Shown: piece by piece, positions 7,784-18,126 of the stretch
How the letters are laid out: each line of letters opens with the position of its first letter
Numbering within the stretch: position 1 is the first letter of the stretch
Origin: Phyllobacterium zundukense
GTDB lineage: Bacteria > Pseudomonadota > Alphaproteobacteria > Rhizobiales > Rhizobiaceae
Direction of reading: 5' to 3'
NCBI RefSeq assembly: GCF_025452195.1
Contig: NZ_CP104972.1
Span: 248,001 to 312,000, forward strand
DNA: 64,000 nt
Position numbers and translations under genes: made by a program
The notes under the pieces: generated by a model
Seen by the model: the letters and a program-made list of their open reading frames with translations, nothing else
Told to the model about the DNA's origin: nothing
The model's database searches: none

Positions 7784-9157
7784 TTACGCCTTCACAATAT
7801 GCTCGGCCATCAATCCCAGCCTGGTGAAAACATTCCGCGTATCGATGATGAGAGGCGCCCATTTCGCCAGAGCGGCGTAGTCGACGCGGTCATGATCGGT
7901 CGAGATCAAAATGGCGTCGTAGGATCTGATTGAAGTCTCGTCGAGGTCGACCGACCTGCGACCCTTCAACGCCATGTATTCCCGTGTTGTCGGGATTTCG
8001 TCAACGAAGGGATCATGATAATCCGCGGTGCCTCCACGTTCCTCGATGATCTCGATCAGCCGCAAAGACGGGCTCTCGCGGATATCCGGCACGTTCTTCT
8101 TGTAGGCGAGGCCCAGGACAAGAATACGAGAACGGCTGAGCGCCTTGCCTGCCCGAACATCGAGCGCCTCCGCAAGCTTGCTTATGACGTGGCGCGGCAT
8201 GGCGGAATTGATTTCGCCAGCCAGCTCGATGAACCGGGTCGGTAGCTCATATTCACGCGACTTCCACGTCAAATAGAACGGATCAATGGGAATGCAATGG
8301 CCGCCGAGCCCTGGCCCGGGATAGAAGGGCATATAGCCAAAAGGCTTGGTCTTCGCCGCCTCGATGACCTCCCATATGTCAATACCCATTGCCGCGTAGA
8401 CGGTTTTGAGTTCGTTGACGAGCGCGATGTTAACCGACCTGAAGATGTTTTCCGTGAGCTTGACCGCTTCCGCAGTGGCATTGGACGAGACCGGCACAAC
8501 GGTTTTTACCGCCGCACCATAAAAGGCCTGCATCAATTCGCGAGCCGCTTCACCATCGCCGGCAACGATTTTCGGGATCGTGGCAGTCTGGAAGTCGCGA
8601 TTGCCAGGATCTTCGCGCTCCGGCGAAAATCCGAGGAAAAAGTCCGTGCCGGATTTGAGACCGGTTTTTTCGAGGATCGTCTTGACCACCTCATCGGTGG
8701 TGCCGGGATAGGTCGTCGACTCAAGCACGATCAACTGGCCGGGGCGTAAGGTGGCCGCAATCGAACGGCAAGTCGCCTCGACAAAGGAAAGATCCGGGTC
8801 GCGATGTTTCGTCAGCGGCGTGGGCACGCAGATGATGATGACATCGCACTTTGCAAGTTCGGAAAAGTCGCTTGTCGCGCCAAACCTTTTCGCCGCCATC
8901 TCGCTTTTGAGCGCCGCGTCGGTCACCGCTTCGATATAGGAGTGCCCCGCATCGAGCGCGATTTTCTTGCCAGGATCGATATCGAAACCGGTAACGGCAA
9001 ACCCGCTGCGCGCAAGAGTGATCGCCAGCGGCAATCCGACGTAGCCAAGCCCTATGACACCGGTATGGGCCTGCCGCGTTTCGATTTTACCGGAAAGGTC
9101 GGAAAACGGGGACGAAGCCAATATATTCTCTCTTGTGCAAGCGCCGCTGCCGGCCAT
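7784..9157 (-). CDS. Nucleotide-sugar dehydrogenase (UDP-HexNAc/UDP-hexose 6-dehydrogenase type)
   Basis: This NAD-dependent enzyme oxidises the C6 hydroxyl of a UDP-sugar to the uronic acid, supplying precursors for surface polysaccharide. The Rossmann motif is VIGLGYVGLPLAITLARSG (about residues 34-52) and the catalytic cysteine lies in GPGLGGHCIPIDPFYLTWK. The pattern, including the ESTTYPGTT and FSPEREDPG segments, is of the WbpA/TviB (UDP-N-acetylhexosamine) type rather than Ugd, so UDP-GlcNAc, UDP-ManNAc or UDP-GalNAc is the likely substrate. At 457 residues it is slightly long because of an extra N-terminal tail of about 25 residues, so the true start could be internal. It is transcribed away from the cyclase gene at 9549. 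Confidence 0.88.
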   Translation of the reverse strand: MAGSGACTRENILASSPFSDLSGKIETRQAHTGVIGLGYVGLPLAITLARSGFAVTGFDIDPGKKIALDAGHSYIEAVTDAALKSEMAAKRFGATSDFSELAKCDVIIICVPTPLTKHRDPDLSFVEATCRSIAATLRPGQLIVLESTTYPGTTDEVVKTILEKTGLKSGTDFFLGFSPEREDPGNRDFQTATIPKIVAGDGEAARELMQAFYGAAVKTVVPVSSNATAEAVKLTENIFRSVNIALVNELKTVYAAMGIDIWEVIEAAKTKPFGYMPFYPGPGLGGHCIPIDPFYLTWKSREYELPTRFIELAGEINSAMPRHVISKLAEALDVRAGKALSRSRILVLGLAYKKNVPDIRESPSLRLIEIIEERGGTADYHDPFVDEIPTTREYMALKGRRSVDLDETSIRSYDAILISTDHDRVDYAALAKWAPLIIDTRNVFTRLGLMAEHIVKA

Positions 9158-9548
9158 CAGGTCGGTTTTAGATGGCCGCTATGCGGTTTGCTGTCAAGCG
9201 TTGCGCTCGCGCGCAGTCTCGAAGCCTTTTCAAGAAACCCGGCAAGCTGTTTGCCGACAGCTACTCACGATCAAGTGACAACTGCCTATTGTTTCAAATA
9301 GGCAACATGCCCATTTGAGACATGGAAACAACGACTGATAGAGGACTTGCCCGCCGAACTACCCGCCTGAGCAGTATCGGACCGGTGAGATTGCGGTGTC
9401 AGCACCCTCGTCGCCGACGTTGACATGATTATCCGATTCGCTCATCTTCCCTCCCGTTCCCTGACAAGTTCGTGCGGTAGCTCACACTTGCTCGAGGGGG
9501 CGACTGGGTGCGGGAAGTGGACGTGGCTCGCATTTGCAAGGACGACGG
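9158..9548. other. Intergenic region between divergent nucleotide-sugar dehydrogenase and cyclase genes
   Basis: About 390 bases hold no convincing gene. The one clear structure is the TGCCTATT/AATAGGCA palindrome at 9283-9304. The start of the cyclase gene is preceded by a purine-rich AAGGACG at 9538-9544. Confidence 0.45.
9283..9304. promoter_or_regulatory. Perfect 8-bp inverted repeat, possible operator
   Basis: TGCCTATT (9283-9290) and AATAGGCA (9297-9304) are exact inverted repeats around a 6-base spacer, with centres two helical turns or less apart. The site lies between two divergent genes and has no T-tract, so an operator is more likely than a terminator. The binding protein is unknown. 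Confidence 0.4.
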
Positions 9549-10892
9549 ATGAGCACGACCCAATTTGACGTATCCACCATACTTCTCGACAAGGTAGCCG
9601 ACTGGCTCACGCAAACGTCGCTTGCCGGCGACAATCTGGAGACTATTGTACGCGGCTTTTGCGAACGTATCGCAGCGGCGGGCCTGCCGATCGCCCGCGT
9701 CAATCTCTCCTTCTCAATGCTGCATCCGCTCTACGATGCGTTGGGATTCACCTGGAAACGTGCAAGCGGCATGAGTGTCGAAGGTTACCGGCACGACCCG
9801 GCCGGAAAGCCTGAACGCTTCCTGTTGAGCCCCTACTTTTATCTTCTCAGCAACAATCTGGAGCATTTGCGACGACGCATCGATGTTGATGGACCCCTCG
9901 AATTCCCGGTGCTTGACGAGTTGAAACAGGAAGGCGTCACCGACTATCTCGCTTTCTTGCAGCCTTTTGGCGGTCAGTCGACGCAAGGCATGATGGGTTC
10001 CTGGTCAACCGACAGCAAGGAAGGGTTTAGCGATGCCATGATCGCGGCGCTGCTGCGACTGCAGAATCATCTGGCAGTTGCCGCCAAAATGGCGGTCCTC
10101 GGCAAACTAGCCGACAACATGCTGACCACATATCTCGGTGGCAATGCCGGTAAGCGTGTCCTCAACGGCCAGATCAGGCGTGGTGATGGCGACACGATCC
10201 GGGCCGCGCTCGTCATGGGCGATATGCGCGAGTCCACCGTTCTGGCCGAGAAAGAGGGACGGCAGGCCTATATAGATACGCTCAATCATTTTTTTGATGC
10301 TATTGCGGCCCCGTTCAATCGGGGTGGCGGCGAAATTCTCAGCTTTATGGGCGACGGCTTTCTTGCGGTCTATCCCTGCGGTCGTCACAAGGATCCGTCG
10401 AAGATCGCCTGCCAAACCGCTCTCAATGCGGTGTTCAAGGCGCAGGCACGTGTCGCTGAACTCAACAAGGAGCGGCGCAAGGATGGTCTTGGCGACGTTC
10501 GTTATGGCATCGGTCTGCACGTCGGGAACGTCATGTTTGGCAATGTCGGTCTTAAAGACCGCTTGACCTTCTCGGCCTTCGGCTCTGCCGTAAACGAAGT
10601 GCAGCGCTTACAGGGGCTTACCAAGAAATATTCGCGCGAGGTTATCGCCAGCCAGGCATTTGCCACCTATTGTGGTGGCGACTGGGTTACCTTGGGCGAG
10701 GAAAAATTGCGCGGTGTTGGACAGAAAGTCACGGTTCTATTGCCAAAATCTTCTGAACCAACAGCCCAGCTGGACGATGCGTATGATCAGGTCACCTATG
10801 ATGGCCTGTCCGATGCGGAACAGGTAATGCTGTTGCATCGCGATGCCAAGACTCAGGAGCGGCGGCCCATGATAGACAAATTCATGCAATGA
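9549..10892 (+). CDS. Class III adenylate/guanylate cyclase, soluble
   Basis: The 447-residue protein has an N-terminal sensory-like region (residues 1-210, no membrane segment) and a C-terminal class III cyclase domain. Both metal-binding aspartates are present: D225 in ALVMGDMREST and D269 in SFMGDGFLAVY, 44 residues apart. The transition-state Asn/Arg pair is visible in GSAVNEVQRLQG. It should therefore be catalytically competent; cAMP is the likely product but the nucleotide cannot be read with certainty. I prefer the ATG at 9549 (after AAGGACG) over a TTG at 9534. Its stop overlaps the start of the polysaccharide-lyase-like gene by ATGA, so the two are translationally coupled. Confidence 0.88.
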   Translation: MSTTQFDVSTILLDKVADWLTQTSLAGDNLETIVRGFCERIAAAGLPIARVNLSFSMLHPLYDALGFTWKRASGMSVEGYRHDPAGKPERFLLSPYFYLLSNNLEHLRRRIDVDGPLEFPVLDELKQEGVTDYLAFLQPFGGQSTQGMMGSWSTDSKEGFSDAMIAALLRLQNHLAVAAKMAVLGKLADNMLTTYLGGNAGKRVLNGQIRRGDGDTIRAALVMGDMRESTVLAEKEGRQAYIDTLNHFFDAIAAPFNRGGGEILSFMGDGFLAVYPCGRHKDPSKIACQTALNAVFKAQARVAELNKERRKDGLGDVRYGIGLHVGNVMFGNVGLKDRLTFSAFGSAVNEVQRLQGLTKKYSREVIASQAFATYCGGDWVTLGEEKLRGVGQKVTVLLPKSSEPTAQLDDAYDQVTYDGLSDAEQVMLLHRDAKTQERRPMIDKFMQ

Positions 10893-11848
10893 CAGGAAAG
10901 ATCGTCGCCATGGCTCTCCTTGCCGCTACTCTCAACCTATCAGATGCGGCAGCAGTGCCAGGAGGCGACACGCTTTTCGATGGTTTTGATGGCAAGGATT
11001 TTGCGGCAAGTGGCGGACTCTACTACCGCAAGAATTTCGAGCAGCGCGCCGGCAGTTTCGAATTCCAGTCCGACGTCAAGCAGACTGGTACTGGCGCCCT
11101 GAAACTGAGCGTCAAGCCATTTTGCCCGAACGTCAAACAAAACTGCAGTGAACGGGCAGAGATATGGGAGAAAACCGACCGTCGCGTGCCCTATAGTGAA
11201 GGTGTCTGGTATGGTTTTGCCGTCAAGTTCGCCGATCCAATCCCACAAGGCGATCATCGGTATCTTATCGCGCAATGGAAGCGTGAGATCGGGCCAGATG
11301 CAGTCGGTGATTTCAGTCCTTTCCTGGCGCTGCGCCTGAACCAGGGCAAGCTGTTTGCGACCGTCGAAACCAATTATGTGGCGCCTTCCAAAGCGGAAGG
11401 GACAAGTCCTGTCCAGGCCTGCGCAAACAACCAGACGCCGGTCTGGTTCCGGGCAGACACAAACCAGATGCGCGCGCTCATAGCGACTGACGAAAACTGG
11501 ACACCGCAGGACGGCAGCCAGTTCAATAGCTGCACCGATGCAATCACCCTGACCGATCATGGCAACAAGCTGCCTTCGCCAGGGTCCGGGTGGATTGATT
11601 TCGCCATTTATACCAAGCCCGGCCCTGACGGATCTGGCCATATCGAGATTTTCGCCAACCAGAAATGGATCGTGACGGTCAAAGGCCATATCGGCCACGG
11701 CGACGGCGGCCTTGGTAGAAATCAATATTTCAAATTTGGCCCCTATAGAGCTGCCGATAAGACTGAGTGGACGCTTTATTATGATAATTTCCGCCGTTCG
11801 CCGCGCTGCGAGGACGTGCTTGGCCCGGGAATTTGTCCTGCGCCTTGA
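10889..11848 (+). CDS. Secreted polysaccharide-lyase-like protein (heparin lyase I fold)
   Basis: The 319-residue protein has a Sec-type signal peptide (residues 1-22, MTGKIVAMALLAATLNLSDA then AAVPGG). The mature part looks like the heparin-lyase-I-like jelly-roll family: SERAEIWEKTDRR, then VWYGFAVKFADPIPQGDHR and the C-terminal QYFKFGPYRA...LYYDNFRR signature. Such proteins cleave or bind acidic polysaccharides in the periplasm. It starts inside the stop of the cyclase gene (ATGA at 10889), an unusual pairing that links cyclic-nucleotide synthesis with polysaccharide turnover. Its substrate is unknown. Confidence 0.78.
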   Translation: MTGKIVAMALLAATLNLSDAAAVPGGDTLFDGFDGKDFAASGGLYYRKNFEQRAGSFEFQSDVKQTGTGALKLSVKPFCPNVKQNCSERAEIWEKTDRRVPYSEGVWYGFAVKFADPIPQGDHRYLIAQWKREIGPDAVGDFSPFLALRLNQGKLFATVETNYVAPSKAEGTSPVQACANNQTPVWFRADTNQMRALIATDENWTPQDGSQFNSCTDAITLTDHGNKLPSPGSGWIDFAIYTKPGPDGSGHIEIFANQKWIVTVKGHIGHGDGGLGRNQYFKFGPYRAADKTEWTLYYDNFRRSPRCEDVLGPGICPAP

Positions 11849-11905
11849 TTGTTTTATTGGATCTCGAACCTCGAGCACGCTTACCGCTTTTGCGATCTTG
11901 CTGAA

Positions 11906-11923
11906 TTGAGTTGCAAAACTCAA
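11906..11923. other. Short hairpin after the polysaccharide-lyase-like gene
   Basis: TTGAGTT (11906-11912) and AACTCAA (11917-11923) form a perfect 7-bp stem with a GCAA loop, and GCGAT/ATCGC segments outside could extend it. There is no T-run, so termination is uncertain. It may equally be a regulatory element for the downstream ABC operon. Confidence 0.3.
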
Positions 11924-12055
11924 GCATCGCATAGCCTCCTCCAAAGGTATGGGCTGCTATCGGCACATAGAGCCAGCTAGACTCCCCCAGGGCCGTGCGA
12001 TAGGTTCAATTTTTAGTGAGCAACGAACAAGGCTCCGAGGGAACATTTGGCTGGC

Positions 12056-13945
12056 ATGAAGTCGGAATCTGATCTGTTGCGTATCGAAAATCTGGGCATT
12101 TCGTTTTCGATGCTTGGCGGGCGTTTGCAAGTCGTCAAGGGCGCGAACCTGCGTGTTCTTCCGGGAAAAGTAACGGCTCTTGTCGGTGAATCTGGTTCGG
12201 GAAAGTCTGTTATCAGTCAGTCGGTCATGGGAATCCTGCCCAATACGGCAAAGGTCACCGGGAAAATACTCTTCACCGATCCAATCGACGGCAGAAGCAC
12301 GGATGTTCTGCAATTGTCGCGGGATGGGCCCGAAATTCGGGCGTTACGTGGCAGCCGCATGGCGAAAATCTTTCAGGAGCCGATGACATCGCTGTCACCG
12401 CTCCACACCGTCGGCAACCAGATCAGCGAAGTCCTGGCGATCCACACCGACGCGACGAAGGACGAACGCCGGGCAAAAACCGAAGAAATGCTTGGCCTCG
12501 TCGGCTTTGCCAAGCCAAGTCGCACCTATGACATGTATCCGTTCGAGCTTTCTGGCGGTATGCGCCAGCGTGCCATGATTGCTATGGCGCTCATCTGCCG
12601 TCCTGCCCTGCTCATCGCCGATGAGCCGACGACGGCGCTCGATGTGACGATCCAGGCACAGATCCTCGAATTGCTGCGCGATCTCCAGCACAAGCTCAAC
12701 ATGGCAATTTTACTCATCACCCATGATCTCGGCGTCGTCGCCAATATGGCCGACGAGGTGGTGGTCATCTATCACGGTGAGATCATGGAGGCCGGACCAG
12801 TCGACGCTATCTACCGTAAGCCGCAGCATCCCTATCTGAAGGGCCTCATGGCTGCCGTACCCCATTTCGACATGAAGCCTGGTGAACGCTTGAAGGCACT
12901 GCGCGAGGTTCCCGTCAATGCGAACACATTGTGGGCAAAGAAAAGACAGATCGAAAACGCGCCGGAAATTCTGCTTTCCGTTCGCGACCTGGTCAAATCC
13001 TACGGCATCCGCAAATCGGGCCTGTTTGGCAAGCAGGATAAGACTTTGGTAAAAGCGGTGGACGGCATCAGCTTCGATATCAGGCGCGGCGAATGCCTCG
13101 GTCTTGTCGGCGAGAGCGGCAGCGGCAAAACCACGGTCAGTAAAATATTGATGCGCGCGATCACGCCCGATAGTGGTTCCGTCACCTTCGACGACGGCAG
13201 GGGCAAGATCGATGTTCTCAAGGCTGAGGGCGAGGAGCTCATGGAGTTGCGCACCCGCATGCAGATGGTGTTCCAGGATCCGGTCTCATCGCTCTCACCG
13301 CGCATGACAGTGCAGAACATCCTCAGTGAACCCTTGGAGATCCATGGACTTGGCGACAATGGCTACCGTCTGGAGAAGGTGCGCGCGCTGATGCAGGCGA
13401 TCGGCCTCGACCAGCGCTATCTCAACCGCTACCCGCACAGTTTTTCCGGCGGTCAGCGCCAGCGCATAGGCATCGCCCGTGCTCTTGCGCTCGGGCCGCA
13501 ACTCCTGATCTGCGACGAACCCGTCTCGGCGCTGGACGTTTCGGTTCAGGCGCAGATTCTCAATCTTCTCAAGGACCTGCAGAAGGAACTCGGGCTCACC
13601 TATCTGTTCATTTCCCACAACCTTGCCGTTGTCGACTATATGGCGGACCGTATTGCCGTCATGTGTGGAGGCCGGATTGTCGAGATAGCACCGCGCGAAA
13701 TAATACTTCGTGACCCGGTTCATCCCTACACGCGCTCGCTGCTGGCAGCTGTGCCTTTTCCCGATCTGGACAGGCCGCTTGACTTCGAAACATTGAAGAT
13801 GGGTGGCGCTTCGGACCAACGTTCCTGGGGTGCTCAGTTTGCCGGTGATGGCGACAGCGAAACACTGGCTCCAGCCGATCTTGGTGGCGGCCATCTCGTC
13901 TTGGCGCACCGCAATGCCGACGCAAGGGAGTTACGTTCGTGGTAA
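12056..13945 (+). CDS. Oligopeptide-type ABC importer ATPase, two ATPase domains fused
   Basis: This cytoplasmic energy subunit combines a DppD-like and a DppF-like ATPase in one chain of about 629 residues, as in YejF. The first half has Walker [14 protein letters not shown], signature [15 protein letters not shown] and Walker [13 protein letters not shown]. The second has [28 protein letters not shown] and [12 protein letters not shown]. Both look catalytically intact. The start is either the ATG at 12056 or a TTG at 12047; a GAGGGA lies at 12037-12042. It overlaps the binding-protein gene by 7 bases and heads a four-gene importer operon. A glycan or peptidoglycan fragment is a plausible cargo given the glycosyltransferases that follow. 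Confidence 0.88.
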   Translation: MKSESDLLRIENLGISFSMLGGRLQVVKGANLRVLPGKVTALVGESGSGKSVISQSVMGILPNTAKVTGKILFTDPIDGRSTDVLQLSRDGPEIRALRGSRMAKIFQEPMTSLSPLHTVGNQISEVLAIHTDATKDERRAKTEEMLGLVGFAKPSRTYDMYPFELSGGMRQRAMIAMALICRPALLIADEPTTALDVTIQAQILELLRDLQHKLNMAILLITHDLGVVANMADEVVVIYHGEIMEAGPVDAIYRKPQHPYLKGLMAAVPHFDMKPGERLKALREVPVNANTLWAKKRQIENAPEILLSVRDLVKSYGIRKSGLFGKQDKTLVKAVDGISFDIRRGECLGLVGESGSGKTTVSKILMRAITPDSGSVTFDDGRGKIDVLKAEGEELMELRTRMQMVFQDPVSSLSPRMTVQNILSEPLEIHGLGDNGYRLEKVRALMQAIGLDQRYLNRYPHSFSGGQRQRIGIARALALGPQLLICDEPVSALDVSVQAQILNLLKDLQKELGLTYLFISHNLAVVDYMADRIAVMCGGRIVEIAPREIILRDPVHPYTRSLLAAVPFPDLDRPLDFETLKMGGASDQRSWGAQFAGDGDSETLAPADLGGGHLVLAHRNADARELRSW

Positions 13946-15864
13946 CGCGCCGCACTGTCCTTGGTACCTTTGGTCTCGGTGCTCTGGGTTGCGGGATATT
14001 GCCGGAGCTGGCAAGTGCGGCCGACCGCGATATTGAGCCGGAGTATCTTGCCGATCAGTTGCGCGCGCGCAGTTTGCCTCCCCTTGCCCAACGATTGCCG
14101 AAGCGGCCACGCATTGTGCGCCTCAAGGAAATGGGACGAACCCCCGGGCAATATGGCGGAACGGTCCGCACGATCATCGGCAGCGCCAAGGACATACGGT
14201 TCATGACCATTTACGGCTATGCGCGGCTGATTGGCTATGACGAACGTCTGGTTTTCCAGCCCGATATTCTTGAGGGCTTTCAATCCGACAATGACAGCGT
14301 GTTCACTTTCACGCTCCGCGACGGCCACAAATGGTCGGATGGATCTCCGTTTACCGTCGATGATTTCCGCTATTGGTGGGAGGACGTCCTGCTCAATAAG
14401 GATCTGACACCTGGCGGCGGCTCCATGGTGTTGCGTGTCGATGGAAATCTGCCGCGCTTCGAAGTTCTCGATGAATGGACCATTCGCTACTCCTGGGACA
14501 AGCCAAATCCGGACTTCTTGCCAAATCTTGCCGGGCCGCAGCCGCTGGTCCTCGTCGGTCCATCAGCCTATCTCAAGCAGTTCCACAAGAACTATCAGGA
14601 CCAATTCAGGCTTTCCGCCTTGATGCAGGAACAGCGGGTGAAGAAGTGGGCTGACCTTCATATCAAAATGTCACGAACGTACCGGCCGGAGAATCCCAAG
14701 CTGCCAACGCTTGATCCCTGGCGAAACACGACAGCGCCGCCGGCGGAGCAATTCATCTTCGAACGCAACCCGTTCTTCCACCGCGTCGACGAAAACGGCC
14801 GTCAACTGCCTTATATCGACCGCTTCGTGCTCAATGTCAGTTCATCCTCCATCATTCCCGCGAAAACGGGTGCGGGAGAAAGTGATCTGCAGGCAACGGG
14901 TATTGATTTTGCCGACTACACCTTTCTGAAGGATGCGGAAGACCGCTACCCGGTGAAGGTCGATTTGTGGAAAATGACCCGCGGCTCACGCGTCGCAATC
15001 CTGCCGAATCTCAATTGCGGCGATGACGTCTGGCGTGAGCTGTTTCGCGACGTGCGGGTGCGACGGGCTTTGTCGCTTGCCATCGACCGGCATGAAATCA
15101 ATATGGCGGTGTTTTACGGCCTTGGCGTTCCCAGTGCCGATACATTGTTGCCCGAAAGTCCGCTGTTCAAACCCGAATATGCCAGTGCATGGATCGATCA
15201 CGATACGGAACAGGCCAATGCGCTGCTTGACGAGGCCGGATTGCAAAATCGCAATGAGGACGGCATTCGCCTGCTCCCGGACGGTCGGCTGGCCGAGATC
15301 ACAATCGAGACACCGGGTGAGAGCTCCGTCGATACGGATGTGCTTGAACTCGTCACCGATCACTGGCGCAAGATCGGAATCGCGCTGTTCATTCGTACAT
15401 CCCAGCGCGATATTTTCCGCAGCCGCGCTATGGGCGGGCGCATTATGATGTCGATCTGGTATGGCATGGACAACGGCGTGGCAACGGCCGACATGAACCC
15501 GGGACAGCTGGCGCCGACGATGGATGATCAGCTGCAATGGCCACTGTGGGGAATGCATTACCTGTCGCATGGCAGCCAGGGCAAGGCAGCGGACCTTCCT
15601 GAAGCGATAAAGCTCACAGAGCTTCTGGGACGCTGGCAGCGATCCGCTCACCTGACCGAGCGCACCGAAATCTGGCAGCAGATGCTGGCCATCTATACCC
15701 AGCAGGTATTTTCGATTGGGCTTGTCAATGGCACGCTGCAACCGATTGTGCGTACATCACGTTTGCAAAACGTTCCCGAAAAGGGTCTCTACGGATTTGA
15801 TCCGACGTCCTATCTCGGCATTTACATGCCTGATACTTTCTGGCTGAGCGGGGAGCAGGTCTAA
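13939..15864 (+). CDS. ABC importer substrate-binding protein, SBP_bac_5 family
   Basis: This periplasmic binding protein of the oligopeptide/nickel/glycoside cluster (641 residues) starts with a GTG at 13939 overlapping the ATPase stop. The N-terminus has a twin-arginine-like signal ([15 protein letters not shown]) with cleavage probably after ASA. The family pattern is clear: [33 protein letters not shown] and [14 protein letters not shown]. At more than 640 residues it is longer than DppA and resembles the larger binding proteins linked to bulky ligands. The ligand cannot be predicted. The permease genes follow directly. Confidence 0.87.
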   Translation: MVTRRTVLGTFGLGALGCGILPELASAADRDIEPEYLADQLRARSLPPLAQRLPKRPRIVRLKEMGRTPGQYGGTVRTIIGSAKDIRFMTIYGYARLIGYDERLVFQPDILEGFQSDNDSVFTFTLRDGHKWSDGSPFTVDDFRYWWEDVLLNKDLTPGGGSMVLRVDGNLPRFEVLDEWTIRYSWDKPNPDFLPNLAGPQPLVLVGPSAYLKQFHKNYQDQFRLSALMQEQRVKKWADLHIKMSRTYRPENPKLPTLDPWRNTTAPPAEQFIFERNPFFHRVDENGRQLPYIDRFVLNVSSSSIIPAKTGAGESDLQATGIDFADYTFLKDAEDRYPVKVDLWKMTRGSRVAILPNLNCGDDVWRELFRDVRVRRALSLAIDRHEINMAVFYGLGVPSADTLLPESPLFKPEYASAWIDHDTEQANALLDEAGLQNRNEDGIRLLPDGRLAEITIETPGESSVDTDVLELVTDHWRKIGIALFIRTSQRDIFRSRAMGGRIMMSIWYGMDNGVATADMNPGQLAPTMDDQLQWPLWGMHYLSHGSQGKAADLPEAIKLTELLGRWQRSAHLTERTEIWQQMLAIYTQQVFSIGLVNGTLQPIVRTSRLQNVPEKGLYGFDPTSYLGIYMPDTFWLSGEQV

Positions 15865-15868
15865 AGAA

Positions 15869-16867
15869 ATGCTGCGTTATATACTTTGGCGTATCGCTGC
15901 GATGATCCCCACCCTCTTGGTCATCTCGGCCCTGGTCTTTACCATTATCGAATTGCCGCCTGGCAATTTCTTCGAAAGCCAGATTGCGGAGCTCCGTGCC
16001 CAGGGGGAAACCGTCAATCTGCAGGAAATTGAGGAACTGCGCCATCAATATGGTTTTGACCAGCCGCCAGTGCTACGTTATTTCCATTGGCTTGGCGGCA
16101 TGCTGCAGGGCGATTTCGGCTATTCCTTCGAGTACCAGCTGCCCGTGAGTGAAGTGGTGGGAGAACGGATGTGGCTGACAATCCTCGTCTCTTTCGTCAC
16201 TATCTTGTTCACATGGGTCATGGCCTTTCCTATCGGCATGTACTCAGCCACGCATCAATACAGCTGGAGCGACTATGGCCTGACTTTCTTCGGGCTTCTC
16301 GGCATTGCCATCCCCAATTTCATGCTGGCGCTTATCCTGATGTACTTCGCCAATATCTGGTTCGGCACGTCGATCGGGCATCTGATGGATCAGAAGTTTC
16401 TGGGTGAACCGATGAGCTGGGAAAAAGCGCGATCTATTCTTTCGCATCTGTGGATTCCCGTCATCATCGTCGGCACAGCAGGCACGGCCGGCATGATCCG
16501 GCGTTTGCGCGCCAATCTCCTCGACGAGTTACAAAAGCAATATGTTATGACGGCGCGCGCCAAAGGGCTTCACCCGTTCCGCACGCTGGTCAAGTACCCG
16601 CTTCGAATGGCGCTGAACTTTTTCGTTTCCGATATTGGTTCCATTTTGCCCTCGATCATCTCCGGCGCAGAAATCACCGCGATCGTTCTTTCCCTGGAAA
16701 CAACCGGGCCGATGCTCATCAAGGCGCTGCAAAGTCAGGATATGTATCTCGCCGGCTCCTTTTTGATGTTCCTCGCATTCCTGACGGTTATCGGTGTGCT
16801 TATTTCCGACATTGCGCTTGCCTTTCTTGATCCGCGCATTCGTTTGCAAGGCGGGAGTACAAAGTGA
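15869..16867 (+). CDS. ABC importer permease, DppB type
   Basis: This is an inner-membrane permease of 332 residues with about six membrane segments. The N-terminus MLRYILWRIAAMIPTLLVIS is characteristic of DppB/OppB. The cytoplasmic EAA loop is visible in QKQYVMTARAKGLHPFRTLV. It starts 4 bases after the binding-protein stop, and its own stop overlaps the next permease start (GTGA). Confidence 0.9.
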   Translation: MLRYILWRIAAMIPTLLVISALVFTIIELPPGNFFESQIAELRAQGETVNLQEIEELRHQYGFDQPPVLRYFHWLGGMLQGDFGYSFEYQLPVSEVVGERMWLTILVSFVTILFTWVMAFPIGMYSATHQYSWSDYGLTFFGLLGIAIPNFMLALILMYFANIWFGTSIGHLMDQKFLGEPMSWEKARSILSHLWIPVIIVGTAGTAGMIRRLRANLLDELQKQYVMTARAKGLHPFRTLVKYPLRMALNFFVSDIGSILPSIISGAEITAIVLSLETTGPMLIKALQSQDMYLAGSFLMFLAFLTVIGVLISDIALAFLDPRIRLQGGSTK

Positions 16868-18039
16868 CGGCACCGCTTCCTCCGCCCGGCGCGCCCCTGC
16901 AACATTATGTTTCCACCGCCCCGTTCGATCCCATGTCGGTCGAGGTGATGACCGACGCGCAGGCGAAAATCCATCTTGCATCGCAGGCGCGTTTGATGTG
17001 GTGGAAATTCAAGCGGCACAAGCTCGCTTTGGCATCGGGCATATTTTTGCTCGTGCTTTACGGCATGATCATTATTGCCGAATTCCTGGCACCTTACAAT
17101 TTGCACACACGCAACGTCGACTTTATCCATTCGCCACCACAGCGGGTGCATCTGTTCCACGACGGAAAGTTTGTTGGACCGTTTGTTTATGGCCGGCAAA
17201 TGAAACTTGATATGGAGTCGCTCAAACGTGTCTATACAAACGATCGCAACGATGTTGAACCGCTTCGGTTCTTTTGTCGTGGTGACAGCTACCGTTTCTG
17301 GGGCCTGATCGAGGGTAATGTCCATCTTGTCTGCCCGGCAAAGGATGGCCAGATGTTCCTGCTCGGTACTGATCGGCTCGGCCGTGACGTCTTGTCCCGC
17401 ATCATCTATGGTGCGCGCATATCGCTGACTATCGGGCTTATCGGCATAACCATCAGTTTTGTTCTCGGCATCGTGATCGGCGGACTTGCAGGCTATCACG
17501 GCGGTTTGTTCGATCTGCTGGTGCAGCGTGTCATCGAGGTGTTGCAATCATTGCCTAGCCTGCCGCTCTGGATGGCATTGGCGGCTATCATGCCGGTGAC
17601 GTGGAGTCCTGTCCTGATCTATTTCGGCATCACCATCATACTTGGCATGCTGGACTGGACCGGGCTTGCTCGTTCCGTGCGCTCCAAGCTCCTTTCGCTG
17701 CGTGAGGAAGACTACGTGCTGGCGGCGCAGTTGATGGGCGCCAAGAGCCCGCGCATTATCGGACGGCACCTGGTGCCCGGCTTTATGTCGCACCTGATCG
17801 CAACGGCCACCATTTCCATACCGGGGATGATCCTCGGAGAGACCGCACTGAGTTTCCTTGGGCTTGGCCTCAGGCCCCCGATCACCAGTTGGGGTATTCT
17901 ATTGACCGAAGCACGCAGCGTCAGCGTCATCGCTTTTTATCCCTGGCTGCTGTTTCCGATGATTCCTGTCATACTTGTTATTCTGGCGTTCAATTTCTTG
18001 GGAGATGGGTTGCGTGACGCTGCCGATCCCTACAGATAG
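16864..18039 (+). CDS. ABC importer permease, DppC type, with large periplasmic insert
   Basis: This 391-residue permease starts with a GTG at 16864 overlapping the DppB-type stop. After an N-terminal cytoplasmic tail and the first membrane segment (LALASGIFLLVLYGMIIIAE) it has a long periplasmic insert of about 100 residues, then a typical DppC core with GTDRLGRDVLSRIIYGARI and the EAA loop EEDYVLAAQLMGAKSPRII. Ordinary DppC is nearer 300 residues. The insert resembles the larger permeases that pair with long binding proteins. Confidence 0.88.
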   Translation: MTAPLPPPGAPLQHYVSTAPFDPMSVEVMTDAQAKIHLASQARLMWWKFKRHKLALASGIFLLVLYGMIIIAEFLAPYNLHTRNVDFIHSPPQRVHLFHDGKFVGPFVYGRQMKLDMESLKRVYTNDRNDVEPLRFFCRGDSYRFWGLIEGNVHLVCPAKDGQMFLLGTDRLGRDVLSRIIYGARISLTIGLIGITISFVLGIVIGGLAGYHGGLFDLLVQRVIEVLQSLPSLPLWMALAAIMPVTWSPVLIYFGITIILGMLDWTGLARSVRSKLLSLREEDYVLAAQLMGAKSPRIIGRHLVPGFMSHLIATATISIPGMILGETALSFLGLGLRPPITSWGILLTEARSVSVIAFYPWLLFPMIPVILVILAFNFLGDGLRDAADPYR

Positions 18040-18126
18040 GGCAAGTGAGGGTCCGATGAGTTCGCATTCTCACGATCGTTTCGAATGCACTGCGCGGGTC
18101 AACCCGCAAAACAAGGGGTTTTGACC

